Made by a program: the position numbers and the translations under genes
Notes under the pieces: model-generated
Told to the model about the DNA's origin: nothing
The model's input: the letters and a program-made list of their open reading frames with translations, nothing else
The model's database searches: none
Shown here: piece after piece, positions 52,938 through 64,000 of the stretch
Numbering within the stretch: position 1 is the stretch's first letter
How the letters are laid out: the number at the start of each line of letters is the position of its first letter
Source: Terebella lapidaria
Lineage: Eukaryota; Annelida; Polychaeta; Terebellida; Terebellidae
Assembly: GCA_949152475.1 (NCBI GenBank)
Contig: OX424563.1
Location: forward strand, 25,331,001-25,395,000
Length of the DNA stretch: 64,000 nt
Direction: 5' to 3'

Positions 52938-55900
52938 TCAGAAACGTGTCTTCACCAACAGTTCAGCACACTCAAGGTCGTCAGGGCTATCAATATTATT
53001 GTGGGTGCGTTTAGTAGTTATAGGCGTGAGAGGAACCGGATCTCTTATGGGCATGGGGTCTAAACGTGGGTGTCTATTTGACTTTCTTGTCCTCTTGCCG
53101 TTGATGAACAAACGCTTTTTACGGTAACGTAGAAACAATATGGTGAGAGATGCAATCAAGATACTAACGACAATAATAATTATTATGCTATTTCCCCAAG
53201 ATATGTGCTTACTATACTGGCCCCACTCAATAAGTGAGTCTGCGGATGGGTCGGGGTTAACAATCACATCGCCGAGTGGGACATCTTTGATTTCATTGAG
53301 CTGCCCCCACTCAGGACCATCAAAATTGACAATTTTCTTAACTTTGGGATATTCTTGTAATTCAAAAGGTATGAGGGCGACGGCCTTAAATTCCAAGGTA
53401 ATATTAGATCCCCAATGATCTAAGCCATTTAAGACCCAGTAATTGCTGGTTACTCTACATTCAGCACTAATGGTTAATATGTACAAACCTTTTTATAGGA
53501 ACTGTCTTTCTTCAGGAAATGAAGCACAATGAACTGAATAATAGAAACCACTGCTATAAATAGTGAACTTACCAGGCGCGAATCCTTAGGCAGTTCCTTC
53601 AAGATTTCGCCGCTTTATGGTCACGGCACAAGTCTGTCGTTGCAAGGGATCGCTATTGATGGCACCCGGACAACATTGGAAATTCTCATTCTGAAATACT
53701 GGACCTGTTCGGCACACAGCCGGCCTCGATTCTCACATAGAGTAGGACGAAACATCTCTCCCGTCCTCTGGTCAAGCGCGATATCTTCTGGTAGCTGCAG
53801 CTGCACTGTCAGGTCCGAATCGTTTACGGGGACTGGCCGGGTCTTGAACTGAAAACGCTGGAATGGACGACCTGTGACCATTGGTAGGTCAACTCTGAAA
53901 ACCAAACAGTCTGGATCCTCCCAGAAAGGTTGGATACGGGTATGTTCATAGTAACATTCTGGTTCCAGGGCGTGGTAATCTAGGGCACGTGCGCCCTGAA
54001 TGATAACTTGAAGTTCTGAAGGGGGTAATACGGATTCTGTCAGCCAACCCAACCCAAGCGCAGCCCTCTGGCTGTTGTAGAGGTAGCGCTGTTGGAGCCA
54101 GAGCCCGTGACTGGCTTCCAGCCCAGATAGTATCTCAGTGACTTGGGAGTCTCGGTTCAAGCAGGCTGTAAGGGAAATGGTTGTATCCTGGGTAGACTGG
54201 ATAGTGCGGACTTGTTGATCTAACTTGCTGATGTATTTCTCAATCGCAAGGATGTGTTCATGGTTTCTTTTGACAGCTTGATGTGTCTTATTCACGACTG
54301 TCACAAGATTGATATGAGCTTGAATTACTTCCTTATTTCGGAGAATGGAATCTTGGATATATTTCTTACATTCCTTCTTACAGACCTGTTCCTGGGTGGC
54401 AATCCCAAAAAGAAACAACCCGATTCTCCCTATCCCATCGATCAAACCACGCCTCACTCGAGGGCGCCGGAGTGAGGCGTGGTGATCGATTCGTGGATAG
54501 CGGTAATCCGGGCATCCCACATTTTCTTAATTCCGGCAATGGGTGGCCATGTATTGTTTAGGGCATCAATCGTCTCTTGAAAATTATCTAACCTTTCCTG
54601 CAATTCTGGCTCACTGGAAGGGGCATCTAGGACGACGAAGGCAGTCCAAATCACTGCAGTCGATTCGATCTGTCCAACATCATTCACCAGCACCCCATCC
54701 GGCAGTAACTGCAGGGTGTTGGGCTGACTGAAGGTATCTGTTAATTTGATCAACAAAATTAGCCAGTAAACTGGCGTACCAGGCATATGGCTTCGCATCG
54801 TGCTCCCTTTTTCTGTATTTCGTCCTCAAGCGGGACATCCGAATGAGCTCGTGCCTTACGGTTTGCCCATATAGGCGGCTCTGTCTACATTATATTATGC
54901 TCTCTTCGCTGACGACTGCGAAATCGGGTATTAGCTGATGGTACTGCATCAGCATCCATCATTTCGCAATCATCATTTTGTAGGGGTCTGCTGGACGGTC
55001 CTGGCTGTGGTGACATTGATTCATCACCCACCCGAGGTTTGCTAGCTGGACGTAAATCACCGTCCACCTCAGCCTTTCTTTTCACTGAGCCTCGCACGTG
55101 TTAGGCAGTCAGCCGTGCGTGTCTTGATTATGGGGTGGAGCGGCGGAGGCAACTTTTTTTTTCATAGGCGCTGTGATTTGGGTAGAGTTTGGTCGGGCTT
55201 GGGGTCAGTGTGACTAGGGGTATTGTTTGCTGGATTGGGTGGTGGAGTAGGTTGCTGCAAGATGACTTCTGGCTGGGTGACTTCACGTATCTGAGGCGGG
55301 CGTGGCCGGCGTTGGTCTCGATGTGGCCTAGGGTTGATGTCATCCCACACCATGTTCGGGTCCACGAGCCTCACTTTTGAGTGGTGAAGGACTTTGGTTC
55401 GGCTCGTCTGTTGGTGTCTCACCCACACTGTGTTGCCTCGGCACGCGTGACTTCCCACTGAATATCCCAGCGAAAAGTCAGAGTCACACGTTCGACTGCA
55501 AGAATTATCACTGAATCATCTACCTCAGTTACACCGGCGTTAGCCTTTCCGTTCAGCCATTCACTGTTGTAGCGGCGAGAAGCGTCTGTCATTGTCCTTG
55601 CTGTTTTCAATGCTTAGCGACATCAGGGGTTCTGCTATCCGTGCATAATCACGCATGCACTGACGATAATAGCCAGTCATCCCCAGGAAACGACAGTACG
55701 AGGGGTCTAACAGTACGAGGGGCTTTCAATTCTGATATTGCCCTAACTTTATCAGGGTCACTGGTGATACCATGCTTATTAACTACATAACCCAACAATT
55801 TTATCTGTTCCCTACCAAAATGACATTTACTCGGTTTGAGCTTAAATCCGGCTTCTCTTAGGCACTGAAAAACAAGATTAACATGTTGATGGTGTTCAGA

Positions 55901-57353
55901 TTTGTCCATGGTTCTCTGGAACACTGCTGGTGAGTTGGCGAGTCCAAATGGCATCCGCAGGAATTCGAAGAGGCCACGGTGACATCAAAAGGCAGTCTTC
56001 TCAATACTCTCGGGATGAACTGGTATTTGGTGGTAACCAGCCTTAAGGTCTAGAGTTGTGAAAACAGAACTGTTACCTAGTTGGTTAAATACGTCCTCGA
56101 TCAGAGGAAGTGGATAAACATCCTTTACCGTCACATCATTCAACTTCCTGTAGTCGATGCAGAATCGGGTGCTGGAGTCCGGTTTGGAACCAGACACACC
56201 GGGGACGACCATGGGGATGAACTCGGCCGGATGATGTTCTCACGGAGCATCTCGTTGATGGCTTCGTCTATGATGACACGCTTCGCTAGAGGCATTCGGT
56301 ACCCAGGCTGACAAATTGGAGCTTTGGTTGTCTCAATTTTTAGCTTTGTGCTGATGCATAGTCCATTAAGTTCACTTTTCGCAGAAAAGAGGTCACTATT
56401 TGCTAATATTATTTTGTCCAGTTCTACATGGCCTGAGAGGGGCACGACGGGCGACACAATTGGAATGCCCACGGAGCGGTGATGACATAGTGGCCACCTG
56501 GCGCCAAACCAGTGCATTTCATTCTTGGCAAGATCAATCATTCCGCCGTTACATCTCAGCGCATCATTTCCAATTATCATTTGATGTGGTGAGTCATTAA
56601 CAACTGTCACTGTTATGGGTCGGTTGACCTCGTCTATAGGAATGTTAGTGGAACCGAGTACGGCCAAATGTTGACCGCCTAGGCCTAGGGATCTAGCTCT
56701 CTTTAACTTGGGCTGTCTATGTACACGGGCACAAAAGTCTATCAACACATCACGTCGCAAGAGGCTCACTGAGGCACCGGTGTCCACTAAGGCAGATATT
56801 TTCTTCTTATGTACAGTCAGTGTTAGTTGTGGGCTCTCAGGCAACTCGCCTCCTACGACGTAACCTAGTTTCCCTGCTGGTGGGCTGATGGGCAATCTTT
56901 AGCCATATGGCCTGCGGGATAGGCAACATCGGCAATTTCACGAAACCTTCGAAAGTAGGCTGCTTCGGGCTCGTATGCCGACTGCTTAGTCCTCTCCACC
57001 TCCTCCCTCAGAGCTGCAGCCTCGTCCATGTGCAGGAAGGAGCACTGCCGGTGGTCACGTAGGTTGTCCCAGGGGACATCCCTACGCTGCACATTATTTT
57101 CTGCAGAGCATTGAGACAGGAAACGCTCTCCCAGCGCTCTGAACAGATACAGGAACTGAGGTTTCATCATTGGATTGGAAATATGGTTTGGTCTGAGGGT
57201 TGCGTGAGGGACGAGCATTTTGATTGTTGGGATTCCCAGGAGGAGGTGTGCTTTAAGAGGCTGTACTGAAGGTACAGGTCTTGCCTGATAGTAGTCCAGA
57301 TGCAGTAGACGACTTGGCGGTCCCCCCTGAAATGACAGCCATAGCCATACCAA
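52938..57353 (-). mobile_element. Env-bearing Ty3/gypsy-like fossil, broken
   Basis: Minus strand, in order: a gag remnant ending in a zinc-knuckle-like GHMAKDC, an aspartic protease (ALVDTGAS), part of a reverse transcriptase (FCIDYRKLN, TTLDLKAGYHQIP, MPFGLANSPAVFQ), a short integrase tail, and an envelope. The envelope shows a furin-type site followed by a fusion-peptide-like segment (RVRRGLIDGIGRIG), a heptad-like region, and a C-terminal membrane segment (IIIIIVVSILIASLTILF) followed by basic residues, as in baculovirus F/errantivirus-type envelopes. Several breaks and a missing middle part of pol make it a clear fossil. LTRs were not identified. The envelope region is better kept than pol. 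Confidence 0.8.
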
Positions 57354-57570
57354 TCAAATCCCTGTTTGTGCATGGCATTGATGTCTTTCTTGTATGTAAG
57401 TAGTGCACGTGTGAGGCGGATGGCTGATGAGGATAAATGCGATTGTTCAATGATGATGGACATGTAGGTTTCAAAGGCTTTTTGCCATTGGCTTACTGTT
57501 ATGTCTTCCTTCTGTGTTTTAACTAGCATAGAGGAGTTGTTTTTTACCTGATTTAAAAGTAAACTCATTC
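57170..57570 (-). pseudogene. Gag-like fragment of uncertain retroelement
   Basis: Minus-strand reading includes SQWQKAFETYMSIIIEQ and a W-x-x-Y-x-x-x-FR motif, then QDLYLQY. This resembles a domain I have seen at the N-terminus of proteins of tyrosine-recombinase elements in marine invertebrates, but the match is from memory and weak. It overlaps the gag end of the Ty3-like fossil and may belong to either element. Confidence 0.35.
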
Positions 57571-57914
57571 ATCTTGGTGTTGGTGTGTGGAGTGGGTGGG
57601 AGGGTACTGAGATCAATGTATGTGTTGGCAAGGATTTTGGATTTGGTTTGAGTTGATCGAGCTGCTGACCTCTGCCCTGAAAGAGACCACCCTGTTGGTT
57701 CCAAATAAGCCTTGGTGTTGGAGGGAGCTAGGTGGTAGGGCTTACCTCCAGACTAGGGGCCCTGGGATGAGGATGATGCAAACTATGACAGTGGGGGCGT
57801 TTCTGCCTTTGATCGATGATGGCGGGAGGAGCTGCGTGGCAGTGGCGTGTCAAGCTCTCTGGTTGAGGAGTAGAAGGAGGACACCTTCGACGCGAGTGAG
57901 ACGGTTGGCATTGT

Positions 57915-58740
57915 TCTTGAAAAACAAGCAGAATATGTGAAAGGAGATATGGCTGTTGGTAATCAGCATGTTATATAACAATTGCAGGCAAATGTTGGCA
58001 GGTGATGGTTCCAATAGTGGTAGGATTATTCTTTACTAGGTCATGTACTGAGCCTGTAACTCAGATGCTGGTGAGTAGTTCTTTGGAATCAGATTGGCAG
58101 TGGGTTGTTGTAGAACCCTTTATTTTTTGGTACCTGAAAAAAATTAAAAATAAGTAGAAAAGGGAAGAGTGGTGAGCAGTATGCTACTGGATACCGTTTT
58201 TTTTGCCTGGACTCCCTGTGCCTGTGGAACGGAGTATTGCGTGTTTCACCCGGGCAGTGTAGATTCTAGCTCCATCAATGCTATTACAGTGGATTCCATC
58301 TGTGGTTCACCATAGTATGGTAGCCTCTGCCACAGTGGTTGGCTGATGGTGGAAGTCTCGTAGTTTTTGGTAGACGGTTTGGCGCTCGACGTCAGCAAAA
58401 GTTGTTGTTCCGCTTGAACGCAACAAGGGTGCAGTTAGGTGCAAAGCATGGTAATATGCGTAGAATCATAACCATTTTCGCCCAAAACGTTGGCACAGTA
58501 GACAAGAAAATTATATTGTTCTCAATGCCAGTGACAGGCATTCACTGAAATTTTCGGTTGTCAGGTTTGTGAGATCGTTAGATCCAATTGATAGCACGAT
58601 GACGTCTGCCTGGATGCAACTGATGCTGACGATCCGCACAATCAAGTTGAAGTCTTCTGATACGGTGTACAGTTCGTCGATGTGGTTGTTGAGATGGGTG
58701 GCTCGAGTGAACTCTTGCGCCTCGTTTAAGCAAACATTTT
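57915..58740 (-). pseudogene. SGNH-hydrolase-bearing retroelement fossil, copy 1
   Basis: Minus strand. Block I reads DVIVLSIGSNDLTNL and a later block reads TTDGIHCNSIDGARIYT, the signatures of an SGNH (GDSL-type) hydrolase domain, which some Ngaro-type and CR1-type retroelements carry. Broken in several places. Closely matches 62735-63480. With the zinc-knuckle fragment at 59477-60034 upstream on the same strand it may be part of one element. Confidence 0.6.
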
Positions 58741-59139
58741 ATTTATGGAGATGAGAAAGGCTTATTTGATATCCAAATAATGAATAGAAACAAGAAAAAT
58801 GATCCGGAACCAAATGGAAGAATGTGTAATGAGAAAAGTCGACTCTGGTGAAATTGAAAGTTCACCATTTTTGAAGCAGAAATGTCAACTTTGGAAACTG
58901 CCAAACAGAAGGGACTTTTTTGTTGTCTCCACTCCACTCCACAACACAAGACGTATATAAATGTTTGCAATATAGTTTATTTATCAGATGTTCCCCACAT
59001 TTGAGTTATGTAATGGTGTATACAGACATGATATAATCTAGACTGTAGAGGGGAGTCTGGAGAATTTCATGGTAGTATACGCAAAATAACCAATTTACTG
59101 AACGCTCAAGGTTCAGGAAAATGAAGGAGGGGTGGGTTA

Positions 59140-59350
59140 GGTGAAAAAAGTGCATAGCACTGCTATGTACCATAGGAATAGTTGAAAATGGATTTAATAA
59201 CTAACATGAATAACTATCAGTTGTAAAATGTAAAAAGATTGAACCAATTATAATGCATAGCACTGGAGTAATTGAAAGTAATGTATAGCACTGGAACAAT
59301 GTGAAAAATAGTGCGAAGGACTGGTTTAAAGTGCAAAATAGTACTGGTGT
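59140..59350. repeat. Degenerate repeat of an AGCACTGG-type motif
   Basis: Several loosely spaced copies of GCATAGCACTG or AGTACTGG-like words with AAAATAGTGC between them. Low-grade tandem repeat. Confidence 0.45.
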
Positions 59351-59476
59351 AAGCTGGAAAGACAGTTGTTGAAAATTTGTGCATTATTCCGAAAAACATC
59401 CTAGCTGTCAGTTTTCTTGAACTAGGGATGACACTGTTAAGAACGCAAACTTTCACAGAATGTGCTTACAGGCACT

Positions 59477-60034
59477 TTACTGCAGAACAATTAAGATTTC
59501 GAGTAAAATATCATGATACATAAGGTCCAGTCCATTTCTTGGCCAGCTGCTTTGCATCTTTGGCCGCCTGACAATCCGCCATGATGTGGCCCGGTTGATC
59601 ACACCAGTAACAACGGGATATCCGTCCAGAGAACCCTCCACGTTCCTGGGGACGTCTAGGATGATAACCACCCATAAGGATGGGGGTTGGATGAGAAGGG
59701 AGGAAAAGGTTAAAGAGTAGGGTTTAGAAGAGGACTGGGGTAGAAAGGAGAAGCGGTAGGATGTTGTGGGTTTGTCCCCTGTGTCTTCACATTTGGATCT
59801 GTTACCCTTCCACCATGAGTCCACACTGGCAACAATCTTCTTTGTGACTGGTGTTCCCACCAATCTCGCGACCAGGTTTTGAAAATTGGTCGACTCGTTA
59901 AGTTCTCTATACTCTTTCACGGCACAGCGATAGAAATCTGCGTCTTTGTGACCGGTTGTAGAGGCTATGTCGCACAGGTGCTCCATGGCGGCCAACAGTG
60001 CTGCCTGGGTTATTCCCTTGGACTTGGATGTCAT
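59477..60034 (-). pseudogene. Gag-like fossil with a CCHC zinc knuckle
   Basis: Minus strand. The reading starts MTSKSKGITQAALLAAMEHL, with a helical region, then VDSWWKGNRSK, then (in a different frame) a zinc knuckle CYWCDQPGHIMADC, C-x2-C-x4-H-x4-C, and KKWTGPYVS. It is a nucleocapsid-type domain of a retroelement. It lies just upstream of the SGNH-type fossil on the same strand, which suggests one Ngaro-like element, but no recombinase or reverse transcriptase links them here. Broken. Confidence 0.6.
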
Positions 60035-61047
60035 GTTTCGTACCTGTAGCCCAATAAACGAAAAGTCAAGGCGTGATCAAATGGTCATGTCCGGGCTGTG
60101 TAGGGCATACATACCTTAGTTAGGGTTACCTGCTCCGTGGGGAAGAGACCCCTGTGTGTGTGTGCCTTGTCGAGAGTGGCTAACTGTTGAACATGTCCTG
60201 GTACATTGTCAAGACTTGGCTGACACTCGTCGCTTGTTCTATGCGTGTCAGTCCATCTGACGTTGCCTCTCTCTGGCCTTTTGTCCGTCACGTAATATGA
60301 TAGGGGTAGTTTCATTGCATTCGACTTCTTTTTTTTAGCCGGTCTCTCCTGATCTTAGTTCGCTCACGTTGCTTCTTCAGGTACAAAGCATATTAGTGTG
60401 GATCATGCATTTTCTGTTATCCTGCAGATACGAGAGAAACCCATTTACATGTTTATTTCATCGCTCGATATATAAAAAGGGCATTCGATAAACGAAATGA
60501 ACAAAATCCTAGTATCATGCTCATAAGGAACATGAGGCAGAGACAGGAAAGTCCATCCGAAAAGAATACGCAGGTCTTCAGATTCTTACAAATATTTCGG
60601 TTGATTTAGGCCTATCAGTAGAGGTTCAGCTGATGCCACTTACATAAATACACAGTCTAAATTTCAGTCATAAGATGTCTTCATTTATGTCACGATAACA
60701 ATTCTCACGTCCAAAAACAGTCACCATAGCAGGCCTGAGTACTCTTACACACTGTCACGATAGCAGCCATAAATGTCTCATGATCGTCACGGCAGCACAC
60801 ATTGTGTCTACAGACGTAGAATCAATACACAGTATTAAGTATTCCGAGCAAACAAACCAAGGTCCGTTATCCAATCTCATAGTCCAGGAACAGAAAGTCA
60901 TATCGGGCATACGAAGTGAGAGAAAACAAAAATGACAGGGAAACTCATCAACCCCCAAAAATGGCCATTAGGAGGCTAAATCAGGTGTTCTGGAAAGAGT
61001 GAGCATTTCCTGCCCCACAAGTGGCACCCGTCAGGAATTCCCCGAAA
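60035..61047. other. Unassigned sequence between retroelement fossils
   Basis: An open minus-strand stretch at 60315-60085 is not recognised. No host gene or named repeat is seen. Confidence 0.35.
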
Positions 61048-62253
61048 TTAACTTGAAAATAGATCGAGTTGCATGGCAGTCATAGATTTGGTGTATTTAT
61101 CAACCATATCATGATGACGTCCATAGAATTTCTTAAAGGCAGCTATAAGTCTAGGTAAAACAAATCCTTGTCGCAGCAGTTTAGAGACTAGCTGGGCACT
61201 TCGATAAACAAAGTCCTCATATTTGCAACTAGCTCTGGAATAGCGTATAAGTTGAGAAACAAACACACCATATGCTGGTGACACAGGAATATTGCTGCTT
61301 AGAAAAGAGAAATTGACTATGGAAAAGTTGAAATCATCATGTTTGTCATATATTATAACATGGCCGGCCACTGTCGTCTTATACACACTAGTTTGCAGAG
61401 GATGACGTTTGTCAGACAACAATGGCCGGGAAAAACTCTCTTTCCACACAATAACCACGTGGTTATATTATAACCAGGTGGTTTTCTCTGCAATGCCTGG
61501 GAAACGACTTTTTTCCCGGGATTTGCGGTCCTACAATGGCCCGTCGTCAAGACGTAAATTTCATCAACGTAATTTGACGTTTTTGTAGAATCGCTGGTCT
61601 TCGTCCGTTTGTCTCGACAAAAACATGTTATAATCCTGTTTGATCCTAGGTATTTTGGGCGTTGCCTGCCAGACACACGACTTCGGGACAGTCTCATGCA
61701 ATGGGTTGCATGAGACTGCCCTCGGTCGTGTGTCTGACAGCAAAGGCCGCACACCCAGGATCAAACCCTTAAATCTAGTTGGCAGGTTAGAATCATTATC
61801 AATCTCCAACCTCAGGTCAAGATAGTTGGAAAAATTAGCGGAGTCTGTAGTATCTTTAATTACAAGTTCATTAGGATATATGACATCAAAATAATCACCA
61901 ACCCTGGGATTATTCAGCGACAATACATTGTCTATGTATCGGAAAGTGAAATTAAAATTACATGTTAGATTCTTAGAACCTCCTCGCTGTAAATGTTGGA
62001 TGAAATATGATTCATATGAGTATAAAATCAGGTCTGCCAATGATGGTGCACAGTTTGTACCGATGGGAATACTAATAGTTTGTTGAAATATTCGACCACC
62101 AAATTCCACAAAAATATTATCAATCAGAAAATTATCCATACTTACCACATCTATCTCAGTATATTTGTATGGGGCATCAGAGTCGCCTTTAACAAAATAG
62201 GCGGTATTATATTTAACTACAATATAGTGGTACCGATATTGTCCCTTTCTCAT
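61048..62253 (-). mobile_element. Penelope-like reverse transcriptase fragment, interrupted
   Basis: Minus strand. The first part carries IPIGTNCAPSLADLILYSYE, RYIDNVLSLNN and LDLRLEIDNDSN. The second part carries YDKHDDFNFSIVNF, SNIPVSPAYGVFVSQLIRYS and KFYGRHHDM. These are the landmarks of a reverse transcriptase group abundant in cnidarians, molluscs and amphioxus that I associate with Penelope-like elements; the assignment is from memory. The catalytic motif reads IDN where IDD is usual. The two parts are separated by about 400 bases (61380-61790) that hold a hairpin element. Confidence 0.7.
61639..61767. repeat. Long hairpin inserted in the Penelope-like fragment
   Basis: Arms of about 62 bases: GTTTGATCCTAGG...CAGACACACGAC...AGTCTCATGCAA against TTGCATGAGACT...GTCGTGTGTCTG...GGATCAAAC, with a 5-base loop. 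Mismatches lie mostly in the outer half. Likely part of a foldback element of some 400 bases. Confidence 0.8.
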
Positions 62254-62578
62254 TTTTGTAGCGTGAGTGGTTGCCTTTATGTTGAGACTTTGTACAAGGA
62301 GCAGTCTCGGCCGGTACCAAAATGAGACAATCTTTCGGACAGCATCTGTTTAGGGTCTGTTGTTGGGCTGGATGAGATCGAATCGCCAGGCTCTCTGGTG
62401 TTTGAGTCCGAGGAGTCGTTGCTGCCCGAGTGGGCCATGCCATGGAGGATCAGGATTATCCCGGCTGGTGTTTGTTGAGGTGGTGACCTGGAATAAGGAT
62501 TGGCGCACTTGGGCGTCAAAACAGGTGGGCGTGTACCACTGTGTGGAGATGCACCTCACCTCGGCCCAGACAGAAACT

Positions 62579-62636
62579 GGGGGGCAAAGGTAAATCCTCT
62601 GGGGGCAAAGGTAAATCCTCTGGGGGCAAAGGGAAA
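62579..62636. repeat. Tandem repeat, 23 bases by about 2.5
   Basis: Unit GGGGGCAAAGGTAAATCCTC, the last copy altered. In one plus-strand frame it reads GGKGKSS repeatedly, but there is no other support for a gene. Confidence 0.85.
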
Positions 62637-62734
62637 GCCTCTGAGGCGCAGGCCAGTTCCCCAGCTGGACAATGGGTCAGTGGGACGCAGGTTGTTCCAG
62701 AATGGAACGGTGCATGGAAATAACATCATTTGGA

Positions 62735-63480
62735 ATAACAAGCAGAATATGCGAAAGGAGAGATGGATGTTGGCAACCAGCATCAAATAATAGCAGGCAA
62801 ATGTTGGGCCCAACAGTGGTAGGTGCTGCTAAGTAGTACTCAGATTTTTGGGGATTATTCTTTACTAGGATCTGTAGTGTAGTTTCTACAACTTACTGCC
62901 AATCCAATTCCAAAGAATTACTCGCCAGCATTTGAGTTACATAAACCTTGATTTTTAGGTGTCCTGGGATTATATAGAGGAAGGATCTTATTTTAGCATG
63001 ATGCTACTGGATCCCTGCCTGGCTTCATTGCCTGCACACCATGTGCCTGTGGAACTGAGTATTGTGTGTTTCAGCTGGGCAGTGTAGATTCTGGCTCCAT
63101 CAATGCTATTACAATGGATTTCATCTGTGGTCCACCACAGTGTGGTAGCCTCTGCCAAAGTGGTTGGCTGTTGGTGAAAGCCTCGTAGTTTGTGGTATAC
63201 GATTTGTCGCCCCACGTCAGCAAGAGTTGCTGTTACTCTGGAACGCAACAGGGTACAGTTAAGTCGTGCAAAGCATGGTAGTATGTTGAGAATGGTAATC
63301 ATTTTCGCTCAAAAGGTTGGCACGGTACACAAGAAAGGTACTAGTATATTGTTTTTAATGCCAGTGACAGGCATTCACTGGGAGTATTTGCGAGATAGTT
63401 AGGATCCCATTGATAGTACGATGACGTCTGCCTGGGTGCATCGAATTGTGCTGGCGATCCAACCATTGCATAACTGTGCA
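62735..63480 (-). pseudogene. SGNH-hydrolase-bearing retroelement fossil, copy 2
   Basis: Direct-orientation match to 57915-58650. Minus-strand reading includes LADVGRQIVYHKLRGF and TTDEIHCNSIDGARIYT; block I is still visible as ADVIVLSMGS. Broken in several places. The two copies are about 4.8 kb apart and have diverged by many small differences, so they are old duplicates or independent insertions of one family. Confidence 0.6.
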
Positions 63481-64000
63481 ATCAAGTTTGAAGCCTTCTG
63501 CCATTTGCGGTTTTATCATTCTTGATACTACTTTTATATCCTTGTTTGGCACTGCAATGGCCTTCTTGAGCCCAAAGTGCCGTTAAGCTTTATTTCTTCT
63601 TCTTCTGCCATTTTTGACACCAGGCCGTCAACCAACTAGTCCAGTCCCATTTTCCCATTTTCTTTGCTTCTTACTGCTGCTAGGGACGCTATGGCTGTTT
63701 TTTCGGCATGAGTTTATTGAGGCGGGCTACCTCACTCACGGATTGCAAGCTTCTGTTACGTGGCCGAGAAAACATACCTCATAGGAGTGTTCATCCTGCT
63801 GTAAAACGAGTTAGTTTTCACGACGCAAATTTTCTGCATCATGCCGCCCCAGCCTGGTTTCCTTAACCCAATCTCTGGTACCTTGGATGGCCGGAGGCCC
63901 TGCTCTATTGTGCCAGTGTCGTACATTGTGTGCCTCTAGTGCTACCTGTCAGTCAGTAGTGTAAGCTTCCACAACCTCCCGGGTGCTATGTCCCTAAAAT
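63481..64000. other. Right edge, no supported gene
   Basis: I see no coding exon, RNA gene or named repeat. A CTTCTTCTTCTG run at 63595 is the only simple-sequence feature. Confidence 0.4.

Noticed and set aside
62541-62723. Open plus-strand frame with GGKGKSS repeats
   Set aside because: It is only the translation of a 23-base tandem repeat, without further support.
1-64000. tRNA, rRNA or CRISPR features
   Set aside because: I looked for tRNA B-box-like words and regular spacer arrays and found none that fold or repeat as required.

Overview
The window looks like nuclear DNA of a marine invertebrate bilaterian. It has AT-rich introns, spliced host genes, a DIRS-type element, many short inverted-repeat DNA elements, LINE, Penelope-like and env-bearing Ty3-like fossils. 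The sequence alone does not let me name the phylum. All exon models below were read by eye from splice sites, reading phase and homology between modules; no transcript data were available.

Layout. 1-829: flank with no supported gene. 830-7396: a DIRS-type element that looks whole. 7745-8255: a long imperfect inverted repeat. 8752-10923 (+): a three-exon ankyrin-repeat/SOCS-box gene. 13238-25873 (-): a zinc-finger locus. 25874-37264: a spacer full of small DNA elements, several nested. 37265-48338 (+): a second zinc-finger locus, paralogous to the first and head-to-head with it. 48339-64000: repeat-rich sequence with a foldback family interrupted by a LINE tail, an env-bearing Ty3-like fossil, two SGNH-hydrolase-bearing fossils, and a Penelope-like reverse transcriptase interrupted by a hairpin element.

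The most interesting content is the pair of zinc-finger loci. Each has four short common exons at its 5' end. These encode an N-terminal domain I do not recognise, an acidic/basic linker with AT-hook-like motifs, and two fingers, and they end in phase 1. Downstream lie several self-contained modules: four on the minus strand, three on the plus strand. A module is an exon with four fingers followed by an exon with two fingers, an acidic tail and a stop codon. Every module begins in the phase left by the common exons, and modules have no plausible first exon of their own. Every predicted common-plus-module product is an exact multiple of three. This is the layout of Drosophila lola and mod(mdg4), where one shared N-terminus is spliced to mutually exclusive zinc-finger ends, but here the N-terminal domain is not a BTB domain. 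The modules share an unusual finger with H-x-C spacing followed by a basic G-R-x-R-R motif. If this reading is right, one head-to-head gene pair makes at least seven transcription-factor isoforms with one dimer or partner surface and many DNA-reading ends.
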